From DATFRY01 sp963764695 (GTDB lineage Bacteria > Myxococcota_A > Polyangia > Haliangiales > Haliangiaceae), in NCBI GenBank assembly GCA_963764695.1, contig CAVXTW010000002.1, positions 62,001 to 126,000 on the forward strand: a stretch of DNA of 64,000 nt, in the 5' to 3' direction. Position 1 is the stretch's first letter. Each line of letters opens with the position of its first letter. The notes under the pieces were generated by a model that searched no databases, was not told where the DNA came from, and was given only the letters and a program-made list of their open reading frames with translations. Shown in pieces: positions 40,912 to 49,673 of this stretch. Position numbers and translations under genes: made by a program.

Positions 40912-41765
40912 CATCTTACATACGGCCGGCGGGGCTGGACGAGGCGCTGGCCGCGCGGCGGGCCCACCCGGACTACGTCGTGCTGGCCGGCGGCACCGAT
41001 CTGCTTGTGCAGGCCGGCCGCAAGGCCGAGCCGCCCGGCGTGATCGATCTGTTCGGACTGGCGCCGCTGTGCGGCATCTCGGTCTCCGGCGACGGGGCGG
41101 TCGTCATCGGCGCGGCCACCACCTACGCGGCGATCCTGGCCAGCGAGGCGCTGCGGCGCGAGCTGCCCGCTCTGGCCGCGGCGGCGCGCGAGGTGGGCGC
41201 GCTGCAGATCCAGGCGCGCGGCACCCTGGGCGGCAACATCGCCACCTCCTCGCCGGTCGGCGACACCTTGCCGGTGCTGCTGGCCTACGACGCCGTGATC
41301 GAGCTGGCATCGGCGGCCGGGCGCCGCGAGGTGAGCTACGATCGATTCATCACCGGCTATCGCACGACGGCGCTGGCGCCGGACGAGATCATCCTGGCGG
41401 TGCGCTTTCCGCCGCGCCCGGCCGGGGCTCGCCACCACTGGCGCAAGATGGGCACGCGGCGCGCGCAGTCGATCTCGAAGGTGATGGTCGCGGCGTGCGC
41501 GCAGGTCGACAAGGGCGTGGTGCGTCACGTGCGCATCGGGCTGGGGGCGGTGGCCGACCGGCCGGTGCGGGCGCTCGCGGCCGAGGCGGCGCTGCTGGGC
41601 GCGGCGCCGGGACCGCAGGCGGCCGATGCGGTGCGCGCCGCGCTGGCCGGCGAGATCCGCCCGATCGACGACGTGCGGTCGACGGCCTCCTACCGGCTGG
41701 CGGTGGCGCAGAACGCGGTCGCGCGCTTCGTCGAGTCGCTGGTCGATACCGGTCCTCCGCCATGA
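40908..41765 (+). CDS. FAD-binding subunit of molybdenum hydroxylase
   Basis: 285 residues. The FAD-binding motifs are AGGTDLLV (27-34) and RGTLGGNIATSSPVGDTLP (about 105-123). The remaining CO_deh_flav domain, with DEIILAVRFPP and RRAQSISKVMVAA, is typical of this subunit. It receives electrons from the [2Fe-2S] subunit and transfers them to NAD+ or another acceptor. The gene starts with GTG inside GTGA and ends in an ATGA overlap with the next, unrelated gene. Confidence 0.93.
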   Translation: MTSYIRPAGLDEALAARRAHPDYVVLAGGTDLLVQAGRKAEPPGVIDLFGLAPLCGISVSGDGAVVIGAATTYAAILASEALRRELPALAAAAREVGALQIQARGTLGGNIATSSPVGDTLPVLLAYDAVIELASAAGRREVSYDRFITGYRTTALAPDEIILAVRFPPRPAGARHHWRKMGTRRAQSISKVMVAACAQVDKGVVRHVRIGLGAVADRPVRALAAEAALLGAAPGPQAADAVRAALAGEIRPIDDVRSTASYRLAVAQNAVARFVESLVDTGPPP

Positions 41766-42757
41766 GCGACGTGCCGCCGCGCGACCCGCACGGCGGGGAC
41801 GAGCCCGGCCGGCCCGACGACGATCTCAACGGACCGGATGAGCGGACCGCGCCCGAGCATGTCGCGCCGACGGCGGCCGCAGCGCCGACCGCGACGACGA
41901 CGCGGGTGCCGGGCCGTCGCCGCCGCCTCGCGCTGGCCCTGGTCCTGCTCGTGCTGGGCGTGGCGGCGGTGGCCGGCGTGGTGTTTCTTTCCGGCGACTA
42001 CCGCCAGGAGCGCCTGTTCAAGAAGCGGGCGGAGGCGGTCATGGAGCTTTTGCGCGACGGCAAGGCGCAGCAGGTCTACGACGAGTCGTCCTCTCGCTTC
42101 CAGCAGACGCTGCTCATCGACAAGTTCGTCAACCTTGTCGATCGCATGAACGGGACGCTGGGGCCGTTCGTTCGCGCGGGCGAGGTGACCGACGTCGATC
42201 GCGCGGCCAGCGTGGCCGGCATGATCGCCGGCATCCAGCTCGAGCTCCAGTTCGAGAACGGCGAGACCATGGGCAAGCTCAGCTTCCACCGCGGTTCCGA
42301 CGGCGTGTGGCGCCTGCTCGGCCTCAACGTCGAGATCCCGCCCGAGCTGGAGAAGAAGGCGTCGGCGCTGGAGTCGCAGGAAGAGCGCGTGCGCGCCCCC
42401 AAGGAGGTCGAGACGCTGGTGCAGACCATCTTGCAGGACGTGCGCGAGGGGCGGGCCGACGAGGTGCACGAGGGGGCGTCGCCGGTGTTCAAGGGCTCCG
42501 TCACGCTCGAGGAGTTCAAGGGCGTGCTGCAGTCGCACCGCGCCGAGCTGGGCAACTTCGTGCGCGTGCTCGGCATCATCTCGTCGGCGCAGAGCCCGGA
42601 CCGCGACCAGGCGCGCGTGCAGGCGGTCCTCGAGTACGAGAGGGGCAAGACCACCGGGACGTTCGAGTTCATGCGCCTCGACGCGGCCTGGCGCCTGCTC
42701 GGCTTCAAGGTGGTCATCCCGTTCGGCGAGACCCAGCCGGATCAGCGCCCGCTCTGA
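41762..42757 (+). CDS. Membrane-anchored protein with two DUF3887/DUF4019-like domains
   Basis: 331 residues. A polar N-terminal region (1-53) is followed by one membrane helix at about 54-76 (LALALVLLVLGVAAVAGVVFL). Two similar domains lie outside: each begins with a helix containing the pattern A-E/Q-x-V-x-D/H-E-(S/G)-(S/A) (QQVYDESSSRFQ; DEVHEGASPVFK) and ends with a WRLLG strand (DGVWRLLGLNVEIP; DAAWRLLGFKVVIP). The internal duplication is clear by eye. The start overlaps the FAD subunit stop (ATGA), an unexpected coupling to a redox operon. Function unknown. Confidence 0.7.
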   Translation: MSDVPPRDPHGGDEPGRPDDDLNGPDERTAPEHVAPTAAAAPTATTTRVPGRRRRLALALVLLVLGVAAVAGVVFLSGDYRQERLFKKRAEAVMELLRDGKAQQVYDESSSRFQQTLLIDKFVNLVDRMNGTLGPFVRAGEVTDVDRAASVAGMIAGIQLELQFENGETMGKLSFHRGSDGVWRLLGLNVEIPPELEKKASALESQEERVRAPKEVETLVQTILQDVREGRADEVHEGASPVFKGSVTLEEFKGVLQSHRAELGNFVRVLGIISSAQSPDRDQARVQAVLEYERGKTTGTFEFMRLDAAWRLLGFKVVIPFGETQPDQRPL

Positions 42758-42761
42758 TCGA

Positions 42762-43274
42762 TCAGCGTGGGCGTCGTCTGCGCGGCGCGTTGGCGCGGGC
42801 GGCCTGTTCGGGCTCGCGCTCGACCAGGGTGTCCAGGACACTGGCCAGGCGCGCCTTGTAGTCGTCGAGAGCGCGGCCACCGACCTCATCGGCGACGCGA
42901 CGCTGCGCGCGCTGCCAAAGCGGCATGGCCCGCTCGATGGCCGCCTCGCCGGAGCGAGTCAGGAGGACGATGCGGGCGCGCGCGTCGGCCGGGGAGGGAG
43001 TGACGCGGATCCAGCCGGCCTCCTCGAGCGGGCGCAGATTGCGGGTGAGCGTGGTGCGCTCGAGGACGAGGGTGGCGGCCAGCTCGCCGATGGTCGCGCC
43101 CCCGGCCTCGCCGTGCAGCGCCACCGCGACCAGCGCCGACAGCTGCGAGATCTGGATGCCGGCCTCGCGCAGCGCCTCGTCGTACAGGCGAGTCAGGGCG
43201 CGAGACGCTTGCCGGGTCCGGATGCAGGCGCACTGCTCGGCGATGGTGCGGGCGTGTCGCGTGACGTCGCTCAT
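42762..43274 (-). CDS. MarR-family transcription regulator
   Basis: 170 residues, with a winged helix-turn-helix in the middle (ATIGELAATLVLERTTLTRNL, then EEAGWIRV and the wing SPADARARIVLLT). C16 and C18 near the N-terminus (AEQCACIR) could make it redox- or ligand-sensitive. It converges on the molybdenum hydroxylase operon, five bases from its last gene. The ATG at 43274 has TATACA about six bases before it on the coding strand, next to an imperfect palindrome (TGCATATACA) that could be its own operator. Confidence 0.87.
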   Translation of the reverse strand: MSDVTRHARTIAEQCACIRTRQASRALTRLYDEALREAGIQISQLSALVAVALHGEAGGATIGELAATLVLERTTLTRNLRPLEEAGWIRVTPSPADARARIVLLTRSGEAAIERAMPLWQRAQRRVADEVGGRALDDYKARLASVLDTLVEREPEQAARANAPRRRRPR

Positions 43275-43336
43275 GGAAGCTGTATATGCACGGAATGGGC
43301 GGGACGCCAGGGTGCTGGCGGTCTCGATGAACGACT

Positions 43337-43864
43337 TCACGCCTCCCGTCGCTGGCGCTGGCGGAAGCGCCTGACCTTGTCGATCGTGCCACAGGCGCGG
43401 CCGGTCGGCCCGGCCTTCATCAGGCACCAGCGCTTGCTGCCGTTGCGCGTGTGGTCGAAGAAGACCCAGCGGCAGTCGGGGCAGGCCTTGAGCCTGGGCC
43501 AGGTGTCGTCGGCGATGGCGCCCAGGACGATGGCCAGGTAGTCGCCGGCCCTGCCGCCGGCGTGCTCGAGATGAACGGCGGGGTCTCTGTCGCGCAGGGC
43601 GGGGCGCAGCCGCAGGCGCGGGATCCAGCGGTCGAGGCGGCCGAGCGCGTGCGGGCCGGCCTCGACGGCGGCGCGCAGGTCGTCGCGCAGCGCCCGGATC
43701 TGCGCGGCTTCGCGGCGGTCGCGCAGGCGGAGGGCGCGGGCCAGCTCGTCGAACCTGTCGGTGGGGACCCGGGTGTCGTTGGGGACCAGCCAGCTGTTGA
43801 GGAGCTGGCGAACCCGCTCCAGCTCGCCGGGCGCTTCCTGGTTCGATGAAACCATCGTCGACAT
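43337..43864 (-). CDS. CGNR zinc-finger (ABATE-type) regulator, variant finger
   Basis: 175 residues. An N-terminal helical ABATE-like domain (about 10-120) is followed by a zinc finger with CPDCRWVFFDHTRNGSKRWC. That is the CGNR family pattern, but the terminal C-G-N-R is replaced by C-G-T-I after a short Gly/Pro insertion. Members are stress-responsive transcription regulators. It diverges from the glycolipid-binding gene across an inverted repeat and probably controls it. ATG at 43864 was taken; a second ATG three codons later is equally possible since neither has a ribosome-binding site. Confidence 0.8.
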   Translation of the reverse strand: MSTMVSSNQEAPGELERVRQLLNSWLVPNDTRVPTDRFDELARALRLRDRREAAQIRALRDDLRAAVEAGPHALGRLDRWIPRLRLRPALRDRDPAVHLEHAGGRAGDYLAIVLGAIADDTWPRLKACPDCRWVFFDHTRNGSKRWCLMKAGPTGRACGTIDKVRRFRQRQRREA

Positions 43865-43901
43865 TTTACCGGTTGCGCGAGGCAGGAGGGCGTGTGAAGC
43901 T

Positions 43902-43932
43902 TGTAACCGTTAACTTGTTATAGAAGGTTACA
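43902..43932. promoter_or_regulatory. Candidate operator TGTAACC-N17-GGTTACA
   Basis: TGTAACC (43902-43908) and GGTTACA (43926-43932) form a perfect 7-base inverted repeat in an AT-rich island between the divergent CGNR regulator and glycolipid-binding genes. The arms are 24 bases apart, about two helical turns, as expected for a dimer or pair of dimers. The spacer contains TTATAG, possibly part of the promoter. CAGGAG next to the right arm is the ribosome-binding site for the ATG at 43943. Confidence 0.5.
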
Positions 43933-43942
43933 GGAGCTGGCG

Positions 43943-44497
43943 ATGAAGACAGATCGGTTCTGGACGGCGCTGGAGTGGCCCGGGTTCGAGCACCTGGCCC
44001 TGCGCGAGGAGAGCGATGGCATCGTCGGCGACGGCGCGCTGGTCGCCCTGTGCGAGGGCGAGCCGGTCCGCCTGTCCTATCGCGTCACCTGCGACCGGGC
44101 CTGGCGGACGCACCGCGTGGAGCTCGAGGTGCCGCTGCGCGGCCGGGTCGAGCGCCTCGACAGCGACGGCGACGGCCACTGGCGCGGTCCGGCCGGCGAG
44201 GCGCTGGACGCGCTCGACGGATGCGTCGACATCGACATCGCGCTGACGCCGTTCACCAACACGCTGCCGATCCGGCGCCTGGGCCTGGCCGCCGGCGAGA
44301 GCCGCGAGCTGCGCGTCGTCTACTTCAACTTCCCGGAGTTTCGCCCCGCCGCGGCCAGCCAGCGCTACACCTGCCTCGAGCGCGGCGATGGCCGCAGCAT
44401 CTATCGCTACCAGTCGGGCGACTTCTCGGCGGACATCGCGGTCGATGCCGGCGGCCTGGTCGAGACCTATCCCGATCTGTGGCAGCGCGCGAGCTGA
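43943..44497 (+). CDS. Putative glycolipid-binding domain protein (DUF1089 type)
   Basis: 184 residues, one domain. The N-terminus FWTALEWPGFEHLALREESDG, central LDGCVDIDIALTPFTNTLPIRRL and later QRYTCLERGDGRSIYRYQSGDF are strongly typical of the putative glycolipid-binding family (PF06475). The fold resembles LolA/LolB-like lipid-binding half-barrels. There is no signal peptide. GGAG seven bases upstream supports the start. The role is not established; divergent transcription from a CGNR regulator suggests inducible expression. Confidence 0.88.
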   Translation: MKTDRFWTALEWPGFEHLALREESDGIVGDGALVALCEGEPVRLSYRVTCDRAWRTHRVELEVPLRGRVERLDSDGDGHWRGPAGEALDALDGCVDIDIALTPFTNTLPIRRLGLAAGESRELRVVYFNFPEFRPAAASQRYTCLERGDGRSIYRYQSGDFSADIAVDAGGLVETYPDLWQRAS

Positions 44498-44751
44498 GCG
44501 CTCCGCCGCCGCGTCACCTCCGGGCCGTCCGGGTCATCCAAGCTGCGTGACCGCGCACGTGAAGGGGACCGCAGAGCGCGCCTCCCGCGAGGCGCCTCGA
44601 CCGCGCGCCAGCCGCGCCCGCCCGCGAGCCGTCCGGGCCCGGGCGCCTCCGCGGCGTCCCCGGTCCTCGTCGAGCGCGCGACCCCGCCGACACGATCCGG
44701 GCCGGCCGCTCGCGAATAGCATAAGATCGCCTGATACTCCCGGATCTCGCC

Positions 44752-45750
44752 GTGACCGGACCCGTCGTCTTCGCCACCCGCGCCTACGCCTCTCTCGCGG
44801 CCGAGCTTTGCCGGCTCGGCGGCTACACCGCCGGCGACATCGAGCGCCAGTTCTTCCCCGACGGAGAGCGCTACCAGCGCATCCTGACCCGCTGCCACGG
44901 CCTCGACGTCGTGGTGGTCGGCGGCACCATCTCCGACGCCGACACGCTCGAGCTCTACGACCTTGCCTGCGGCCTGTTTCACTGCGGCGCCGCGCGCCTC
45001 ACCCTGGTCATCCCGTACTTCGGCTACTCGACGATGGAGCGCGCCGGCCGCGAGGGGGAGGTCGTCACCGCCAAGTCGCGCGCCCGCCTGCTCTCGTCGA
45101 TTCCCGTCGCCGGATCGGGCAACCGGGTCTTCCTGCTCGACCTGCACGTCGACAGCGTGGCGCACTACTTCGAGGGTGCGGTCCATCCGATCCACGTCGA
45201 CGGGTCGCCCTTCATCCGCGCCGCGGTGACCGCGTTCGGCGCCGGCGACGAGGAAGAGACGGTCGACATCGCCGCCAACGCCAACGCCAGCGCGAACACG
45301 AACGTGAAGACCGACGGCAGCTTCGTGCTCGGCTGCACCGACGCAGGCCGCGCCAAGCGGGTCGAGCACCTGGCCCACGAGCTCGGCGTGCCGGCCGCGT
45401 TCGTCTACAAGCGCCGGCTGTCGGGCTCGCGCACCGAGGTGTCCGGCGTCAGCGCCCACGTGCGCGGCGCCCGCGTGATCATCTACGACGACATGATCCG
45501 CACGGGAGGGTCGCTGCTGGCCGCGGCGGCGGCCTACCGCGACGCCGGCGCCATCTCGATCGCGGCGGTGACGACCCATGGCCTGTTCGTCGGCGATTCG
45601 CTGGAGCGCCTGACCGAGAGCGGGCTGTTCACCGGCCTGGCCGCCACCGACAGCCACCCGCGGGCGATCGAGCTCGGCCGCGACCACCCGCTCCTCACCA
45701 TCCACAGCGTGGCGCCGCTCCTTGTCGAGCGCCTGGAGGACGGCCCGTGA
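44752..45750 (+). CDS. prs: Ribose-phosphate pyrophosphokinase (PRPP synthetase) family
   Basis: 332 residues. It makes PRPP from ribose 5-phosphate and ATP. FPDGERYQRI near the start, LVIPYFGYSTMERA in the middle and the PRPP-binding loop IIYDDMIRTGGSL near residue 247 identify the family. The sequence departs from the housekeeping enzyme in several places, and a low-complexity insert (NANASANTNV) lies in the centre, so it may be a specialised paralogue. It starts with GTG; CATAAGAT at 44720-44727 is a possible -10 element. The gene overlaps the NAD synthetase gene by four bases (GTGA). PRPP feeds the nicotinate phosphoribosyl steps of NAD synthesis, which fits the pairing. Confidence 0.85.
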   Translation: MTGPVVFATRAYASLAAELCRLGGYTAGDIERQFFPDGERYQRILTRCHGLDVVVVGGTISDADTLELYDLACGLFHCGAARLTLVIPYFGYSTMERAGREGEVVTAKSRARLLSSIPVAGSGNRVFLLDLHVDSVAHYFEGAVHPIHVDGSPFIRAAVTAFGAGDEEETVDIAANANASANTNVKTDGSFVLGCTDAGRAKRVEHLAHELGVPAAFVYKRRLSGSRTEVSGVSAHVRGARVIIYDDMIRTGGSLLAAAAAYRDAGAISIAAVTTHGLFVGDSLERLTESGLFTGLAATDSHPRAIELGRDHPLLTIHSVAPLLVERLEDGP

Positions 45751-47732
45751 AGCTGGTCAAGGTGGGAGCCGCCGTGCTCAACCAGATCCCGCTCGACTGG
45801 GACGGCAACCGCGCGCGCATCGAGGGAGCCATCGCCGCCGCGCGCGCCGACGGCGTGAGCATCCTGTGCCTGCCGGAGCTGTGCGTCACCGGCTACGGCT
45901 GCGAGGACGCCTTCCACTCGCCCGGCCTGCACGCGACATCGCTCGAGGTGCTGCTCGAGCTGGCGCCGGCCACCGGCGGCATGATCGCGTGTGTCGGCCT
46001 GCCGCTGTTCTACAACCGCGCCCTGTACAACGCCGCGGCGCTGCTGGTCGACGGCAGCGTGGCCGGCTTCGCGGCCAAGCGCAACCTGGCCGGCGACGGC
46101 ATCCACTACGAGCCGCGCTGGTTCAAGCCGTGGCCCGAGGGTCACGTCGCGCGCATCGAGGTCGGCGGCCGCGAGGTGGCGCTGGGCGCCGATCTGTTCG
46201 ACTGCGGCGGCGTCAAGATCGGCTTCGAGATGTGCGAGGACGCGTGGGTGGCCAACCGCCCGGGCGGTCACCTCGCGCTCGAGGGCGCCGACGTCATCCT
46301 GAACCCGAGCGCCAGCCACTTCGCGTTCGGCAAGCACGAGGTGCGGCAGCGCTTCGTCATCGAGGGCTCGCGCGCGTTCGGCGTGGCCTACGTCTACGCC
46401 AACCACCTGGGCAACGAGGCCGGCCGCATCATCTACGACGGCGGCGCGCTCATCGCCAGCGCCGGCCAGCTGGTCGCCGTCGGCGAGCGCTTCTCCTACC
46501 GCGACTTCGAGGTCACCAGCGCGGTCGTCGACATCACCGCCAACCGGATGATCCAGGCCCGCACCGGCAGCTTCCGGCCCGAGGTCGAGGACCGCGCCAT
46601 CGACGTGCCGTTCAAGTACCCACCGCTCGAGCCGGCGGCCGAGGCGGTGCCGGTGCGGACGTGGGAGGACGGCGAGCGGGTCAAGGAGGAGGAGTTCGCC
46701 CGCGCCGTCGCCCTCGCCCTGTTCGACTACCTGCGCAAGAGCCGCGCCCGCGGCTTCGTCGTGTCGCTGTCGGGCGGGGCCGACTCGGCCGCGGTCAGCT
46801 GCCTGGTCTCGCTCATGGTCCACTTCGGCGCCGGCCAGCTCGGCCTCGACGCGTTGCGCAGCAAGCTCGGTCATATCGATCTCGCCGGCGCGTCGACGCC
46901 GCGCGACATCGTGGGGCGGCTGTTGACGTGCGCCTATCAGTCGACCCGCAACAGCGGCCCGGTGACGCGAGCCGCGGCCCGCCAGGTGGCCGAGGCGGTC
47001 GGCGCCCGCTACCTCGAGCTCGACGTCGACGCCATGGTGCAGGGCTACCAGGACATGGTCTCGCGCGCGATCGAGCGCCCGCTCAGCTGGGAGCGCGACG
47101 ACGTCGCGCTGCAGAACATCCAGGCGCGCGCGCGCGGCCCGTCGATCTGGATGCTGGCGAACCTGGACAACGCGCTGCTGCTGGCGACCAGCAACCGCTC
47201 CGAGGCCGCGGTCGGCTACGCCACGATGGACGGCGATACCTGCGGCGGCCTGTCGCCCATCGCCGGCATCGACAAGGCGTTCCTGCTCGGCTGGCTGTCG
47301 CTGGCTGGAGAAGGAAGGGCCGGCGGGGTTGTTCGCCATCCCGGCGCTGTCGGCGGTGACGGCGCAGGCACCGACCGCGGAGCTGCGCCCGCCCAGCGAG
47401 CACCAGACCGACGAGGAGGACCTGATGCCGTACGTCCTGCTCGACGCCATCGAGGACTCGGCCATCCGCGACAAGCCACACGCCGGTCGAGGTGTTCCAG
47501 GAGATGCGCGTCCGCTTCCCGGACCTGCGCGACGCCCGACCTTGTCACCTACGTCGAGCGCTTCTTCCGCCTGTGGTGCCGCAACCAGTGGAAGCGCGAG
47601 CGCTACGCCCCGTCGTTCCACCTCGACGACAAGAACCTCGACCCGAAGACCTGGTGCCGCTTCCCGATCCTGTCGGGCGGCTTCGAGCGCGAGCTGGCCG
47701 AGCTGCGCGCCTACGCCCTGCGCACGTCGTAG
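45747..47732 (+). CDS. nadE: Glutamine-dependent NAD(+) synthetase, with three single-base frame changes
   Basis: Ignoring three extra bases the protein has 660 residues. The N-terminal nitrilase-type glutaminase has E44 (CLPELCVTGYG), K111 (AAKRNL) and C163 (FEMCEDAWV); the synthetase domain has SGGADS at 342-347. It amidates nicotinate-adenine dinucleotide to NAD+. The frame is broken three times, each by one extra base, near 47301, 47476 and 47537; skipping these bases restores a conserved sequence (LEKEGPAGLFAIPALSAV, HTPVEVFQEMR, DLVTYVERFFRLW). After the third, the original frame resumes to the stop. The tail KNLDPKTWCRFPILSGGF is intact. Either three consensus errors or a decaying gene; a single essential nadE would favour errors. 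Confidence 0.88.
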   Translation: MKLVKVGAAVLNQIPLDWDGNRARIEGAIAAARADGVSILCLPELCVTGYGCEDAFHSPGLHATSLEVLLELAPATGGMIACVGLPLFYNRALYNAAALLVDGSVAGFAAKRNLAGDGIHYEPRWFKPWPEGHVARIEVGGREVALGADLFDCGGVKIGFEMCEDAWVANRPGGHLALEGADVILNPSASHFAFGKHEVRQRFVIEGSRAFGVAYVYANHLGNEAGRIIYDGGALIASAGQLVAVGERFSYRDFEVTSAVVDITANRMIQARTGSFRPEVEDRAIDVPFKYPPLEPAAEAVPVRTWEDGERVKEEEFARAVALALFDYLRKSRARGFVVSLSGGADSAAVSCLVSLMVHFGAGQLGLDALRSKLGHIDLAGASTPRDIVGRLLTCAYQSTRNSGPVTRAAARQVAEAVGARYLELDVDAMVQGYQDMVSRAIERPLSWERDDVALQNIQARARGPSIWMLANLDNALLLATSNRSEAAVGYATMDGDTCGGLSPIAGIDKAFLLGWLSLAGEGRAGGVVRHPGAVGGDGAGTDRGAAPAQRAPDRRGGPDAVRPARRHRGLGHPRQATRRSRCSRRCASASRTCATPDLVTYVERFFRLWCRNQWKRERYAPSFHLDDKNLDPKTWCRFPILSGGFERELAELRAYALRTS

Positions 47733-47759
47733 GCGACGTGGCGTGGCGTGGGGAGGCGC

Positions 47760-48779
47760 TCAGGCCTTGCTCTCGGCCCGGCGCTTCTCTTCCTCGCCGG
47801 ACATGAAGCTGCGGAACGTCTCCCAGCCGAGCACGCTCACGCCGACGAAGATGAACACCACGCGGCGCAGCTTGCGACAGATCTCGACCAGCACGCCCAG
47901 CTCCGGCGACAGCCCGACCGCGCGAAACACGATGTACGCCGATCCCTCGGCCGTCCCGGCCCCCATCGGCACGAAGCTGAACACCCACCCGGTGAGCACG
48001 CTGCCGGCAAGGTTGAGAAACGCCGCCGCGATGACCTGGTCTCCGCCGAGGAAGTAGAGCAGGAGCGCCGTCTCGCCCACGTTGGACAGCCGGCTCAGCA
48101 CCGAGGCGATCCAGATCCGGGCCATCGCCCCCGGCACCTCGGTCGCCTCCTTCCACGACTTCTCCACCTTGGTCCACGACTTCTGCCAGCGCGCGATGCG
48201 CCGCCTGGGCACGCGCACCTTCCCGATCCCGGCCTTGCGCAGCACCTTGAACGGCCAGCTCCCCACCCCACGCCGCAGGATGCTCAGCCCGACGGCGCCC
48301 ACGCCGATAAAGACCACCCCGACCGACCCGAACAGGATCGCGATGACCCCATCGGCCCCGAGGAACACGACCGCCACCGGCGCCGCCAGCGCCACCAGCG
48401 CGCAGTTCACCACGAACGCGGCGATGTTCTGCGCCACCAGCGCGCCGGCCGCATCGGCAGCCTCCAGCCGATCGTCGAGCAGCGTGTACTTGACGACCTC
48501 GCCGACCTTGCCGAACGGCGACGCCTCGTTGACCCCGTGCCCCGCGACGACGATGCGCGCGTACTCGAGGTACGGCACCTTCCGCCCGGGCTTCCCGGCA
48601 CAAGCCTTCAGCGCCACCGCATCGAGACACAACCCACAAAGGTGCGCCCCGCACGACGGAATGAACCCCCACCCAACCGCCACCATCCCGGCCAGCAACA
48701 CCGCCGGCCCGAGATGAAAAACCATCCACACCAGGGCGCCGACCCCCGCCACCAACAGCGCTAGCTTGAGCTTCTGCAA
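47760..48779 (-). CDS. Lysylphosphatidylglycerol synthase TM-region/flippase-like protein
   Basis: 339 residues with about eight membrane helices and no soluble aminoacyl-transferase domain, as in the UPF0104 flippase-like group. Markers are GHGVNEASPFGKVGEVVKY (the conserved loop with E-x4-G-x3-E), and FSFVPMGAGTAEGSAYIVF followed by ICRKLRRVVFIFVG. Such proteins are thought to move lipids or lipid-linked sugars across the membrane. It converges on the NAD synthetase gene, with 27 bases between the stops. Confidence 0.8.
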   Translation of the reverse strand: MQKLKLALLVAGVGALVWMVFHLGPAVLLAGMVAVGWGFIPSCGAHLCGLCLDAVALKACAGKPGRKVPYLEYARIVVAGHGVNEASPFGKVGEVVKYTLLDDRLEAADAAGALVAQNIAAFVVNCALVALAAPVAVVFLGADGVIAILFGSVGVVFIGVGAVGLSILRRGVGSWPFKVLRKAGIGKVRVPRRRIARWQKSWTKVEKSWKEATEVPGAMARIWIASVLSRLSNVGETALLLYFLGGDQVIAAAFLNLAGSVLTGWVFSFVPMGAGTAEGSAYIVFRAVGLSPELGVLVEICRKLRRVVFIFVGVSVLGWETFRSFMSGEEEKRRAESKA

Positions 48780-48818
48780 GTTGGTGGAGGAGAGCGACGC
48801 CCCGGGGCTAGCGGGAGC

Positions 48819-49525
48819 TTACTTCTCGCACGCGGTCGTCGGCGGGTCGGGCAGGTCGTCGCCCACCGTTCCGGCCTCGATGGCAACGGTAGCCAAACGA
48901 GCCCTCGAGTGCTCCCGGAGTCCAGCAATGGCTGCGATGACTCATGCCGCACGGATCGCCGTCTCGACGAACGGCCCGGTCACGTGAGGTCGCCGCACGA
49001 TATCCAGCTCGCAGCCGTCAGCGACCGTCGCCGGCACCCAGACGCTGCCCGCGGGGATCGGAGTCGCTCCGTGAGAGCTGAAGCTCGAAGGCGCCCTTCT
49101 TCGTGCAACACTCGGCTGACACGTCAGCGCGCTCGCCGACGGGGATGCCCTGGCACCGTTGTCGGGACAGTTCGGTGAGAGTGATTGGCTGCAGCGTGAA
49201 GTCAGCCGAGGTGCCCGTCGTCGGCGATCGTCGCAAGCAGTCGCAATCAGGCGGAGCAGACCGTCGCCCGAGCGGCGTCGCTGGGATGCGCGAAGCCGAG
49301 GAGGTACTCGTCACCTCGACAGTCGGGAGCAGCGTCGGCCTCGTCGCCAGCATCGGCCTCGCCGCCGCCAGCATCGGCCTCGCCACCACCGGCGTCGGCC
49401 TGGCCACCACCACCGGAGTCAGCGGCGCCGCCGCCGTCGTCACCATCGTCGTCGCCTCCGCATGCCGCGGGAGCGATCGCTAGAAGAGCTGCAAGGGAGA
49501 GATAAGCGGTGCGAGAAATCGACAT
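48819..49525 (-). pseudogene. Decayed lipoprotein, copy 1 of family A
   Basis: The N-terminus is intact: MSISRTAYLSLAALLAIAPAAC gives a lipobox, followed by a Gly/Asp/Ala linker (GGEADAGG units) and DEYLLGFAHPSD. The frame is then lost near 49250. Parts of the family A domain can be followed in shifted frames: DFTLQPITL, then VTGPFVETA near 48970, and finally ATVAIEAGTVGDDLPDPPTT ending in TAA at 48819-48821. The segments match the intact paralogue at 55724-56350 (NFSFQPIVADNC; TFGAVQIEPGARGDANLPE). At least three frame changes are needed. Intact frames between breaks indicate either recent decay or many sequence errors. Confidence 0.7.
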
Positions 49526-49575
49526 CCCCGTTGTGTAACCGACTCCGCACCCCATGTGTCCACAAAATGGCCCTC

Positions 49576-49604
49576 CTAGGGCGAACCCATGACGGGTGCC
49601 CTAG
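49576..49604. terminator. Imperfect palindrome between two lipoprotein pseudogenes
   Basis: CTAGGGC (49576-49582) and GCCCTAG (49598-49604) pair perfectly, and inside them ACCC and GGGT pair around a five-base loop, with GA unpaired on one side. It is downstream of family A copy 2 and upstream of copy 1 on the minus strand, so it could be a terminator for the first or an operator for the second. No T-run follows on either strand. Confidence 0.35.
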
Positions 49605-49673
49605 CCGGCTCCGTCCCCAGCGGGGTCGGGCTGATATGACGCGGCGCGGCACGACCTGACTATGATCAGCTGA

